From Opitutales bacterium (GTDB taxonomy: Bacteria > Verrucomicrobiota > Verrucomicrobiia > Opitutales > Oceanipulchritudinaceae), in the NCBI GenBank assembly GCA_007134215.1, contig SLLG01000147.1, forward strand, positions 1-37,052: a stretch of DNA of 37,052 nt. Reading direction: 5' to 3'. The notes beneath the pieces are model-generated. The model was given only the letters and a program-made list of their open reading frames with translations, had not been told where the DNA came from and did no database searches. Position numbers and translations under genes: made by a program. Each line of letters opens with the position of its first letter. The stretch's first letter is position 1. Positions 36,125 to 37,052 of the stretch are shown piece by piece.

Positions 36125-37052
36125 ATGTTTGATGTAGAAAAGGCGATCACTGATTTTATCCGCTTTCCGAGTATTTCGACGGACTCCCGTAGTCGGGAGG
36201 GCATGGCGGGGGCGCGTGGGCACATTGCGGGGATTTTCCGCTCCATGGGCTTGGAGACGCGGGTAATTGAGACTCCCCTGCACCCGGCCGTCCTCGCGCG
36301 CCGGGAGGGTCCCGCGGAGTGGCCCCATGTGGTCGTTTACGGGCACTACGACGTGCAGCCCGCCGATCCGCTGGAGTTGTGGACGACCCCGCCCTTCGAG
36401 CCCGTTGTGCGTGACGGCCGCCTCTACGGGCGCGGCGCGGCGGACAACAAGGGGCCCATGATGGTGCACATCGCGGCGGCGGCACGGCTGTTGGAGAAGC
36501 ATCCCGACGTTCCGCTGCGGCTCACGTTTCTCATTGAGGGCGAGGAGGAGATCGGCAGTCCGAGCTTCGCGGGAATACTGGAGCGGCACGCGGCGGAGCT
36601 GACGGGCGATTTTGTGCTTCTTTCCGACACGATGAGTCCGTCGCCCGAGCGTATCGCCATCACGACGGGGCTGCGCGGGATCGTCTGCCTCGACCTCGAA
36701 GTGGAGGGGCCGAAGAGCGACCTGCACTCGGGGATTTTCGGGGGCGCGGTGGCCAATCCCGTGGCCGTGCTCACCCGCATGTGCGCTTCCCTGCACGACG
36801 ACGACGGGCGCGTCAACGTGCCCGGGTTTTACGACGACGTGGTTCCGCCCGAGGACTGGGAGCGGGAGAGTTTGCAGGCTCTCGAATTCGATGAGGCCGC
36901 CTTTGCGGCGGACCTCGGCGTCCCGGCGCTCCCACGCGCGGGCGGCTGGCCACCCGCGGAGGCGACACGCTTTCAGCCCACCCTCGAATTCAACGGCATC
37001 GGCGGCGGCTACCAGGGCGAGGGGTCCAAGACGATCATCCCGTCCCGCGCCA
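36125..37052 (+). CDS. M20-family metallopeptidase (dipeptidase), cut by window end
   Basis: The first 309 residues are present. The zinc site is typical of M20 peptidases: VVVYGHYDVQPADP with His74 and Asp76, YGRGAADNKGPM with the bridging Asp107, and IEGEEEIGSPSF (138-149) with the catalytic Glu. The dimerisation domain starts with LDLEVEGPKSDLHSGIFGG and later has FNGIGGGYQGEGSKTIIPS. The set is that of the carnosinase/CNDP-like dipeptidases rather than DapE or ArgE. The C-terminus with the last zinc ligand lies outside the window. Confidence 0.92.
   Translation, partial: MFDVEKAITDFIRFPSISTDSRSREGMAGARGHIAGIFRSMGLETRVIETPLHPAVLARREGPAEWPHVVVYGHYDVQPADPLELWTTPPFEPVVRDGRLYGRGAADNKGPMMVHIAAAARLLEKHPDVPLRLTFLIEGEEEIGSPSFAGILERHAAELTGDFVLLSDTMSPSPERIAITTGLRGIVCLDLEVEGPKSDLHSGIFGGAVANPVAVLTRMCASLHDDDGRVNVPGFYDDVVPPEDWERESLQALEFDEAAFAADLGVPALPRAGGWPPAEATRFQPTLEFNGIGGGYQGEGSKTIIPSRA

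Overview
The window is GC-rich bacterial chromosome (G/C-heavy third codon positions, a few sharp AT-rich islands) dominated by housekeeping genes. Gene content and protein style (long-form HisG, two IS200/REP-type Y1 transposase homologues with a long C-terminal part, a GbsR-type regulator, ExbB/ExbD gene pairs, a very large TPR protein, a PQQ-type dehydrogenase with an aromatic C-terminal tail, a DUF4919 protein) suggest a Gram-negative bacterium, most likely a member of the Verrucomicrobiota (Opitutae-like). That placement is inference from sequence feel, not a search.

Layout. 1-2.4 kb: end of hemD overlapping trpF, then a tRNA-dihydrouridine synthase, meeting a small membrane protein head-on. 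2.9-8.6 kb: mutL, glgP (glycogen phosphorylase) and a secreted DUF3108-like protein. 8.6-9.9 kb: a Y1 (REP-associated) transposase gene behind an AT-rich promoter with a palindrome, and followed by a patch of nested inverted repeats. 9.9-13.1 kb: leuC, leuD and an ExbB/ExbD pair, all in one direction. 13.1-14.3 kb: a 14-bp perfect inverted repeat upstream of a GbsR/MarR regulator, followed by a small Cys-poor DCC-like protein. 14.4-17.8 kb: hisG (minus), a PmtA-like methyltransferase and purH (plus).

17.8-21.2 kb (minus): a PQQ-type sugar dehydrogenase, a GNAT acetyltransferase, and a second Y1 transposase homologue whose stop codon overlaps the GNAT start. 21.3-25.8 kb (minus): an RND efflux pump with its lipoprotein adaptor. 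26.0-30.5 kb (minus): a TPR protein of about 955 residues, a secreted SH3-like/TPR protein and an ExbB-type channel with no ExbD beside it. 30.65 kb: a tRNA-Thr(CGT). 30.8-37.05 kb (plus): a DUF4919 protein, a second RND adaptor/pump pair, and the first part of an M20 dipeptidase cut by the window edge.

How the genes fit together. Most units are ordinary biosynthesis (tryptophan, leucine, histidine, purine, haem), glycogen use, mismatch repair and envelope transport. Two separate tripartite efflux systems are present, each as adaptor then pump and neither with its own outer-membrane channel. The least explained parts are the two transposase-like genes (one with structured flanking DNA, the other coupled to an acetyltransferase), the GbsR regulator with its operator-like repeats, the TPR/SH3/ExbB envelope cluster, and a MutL that keeps the shape but not the key residues of the endonuclease metal site.
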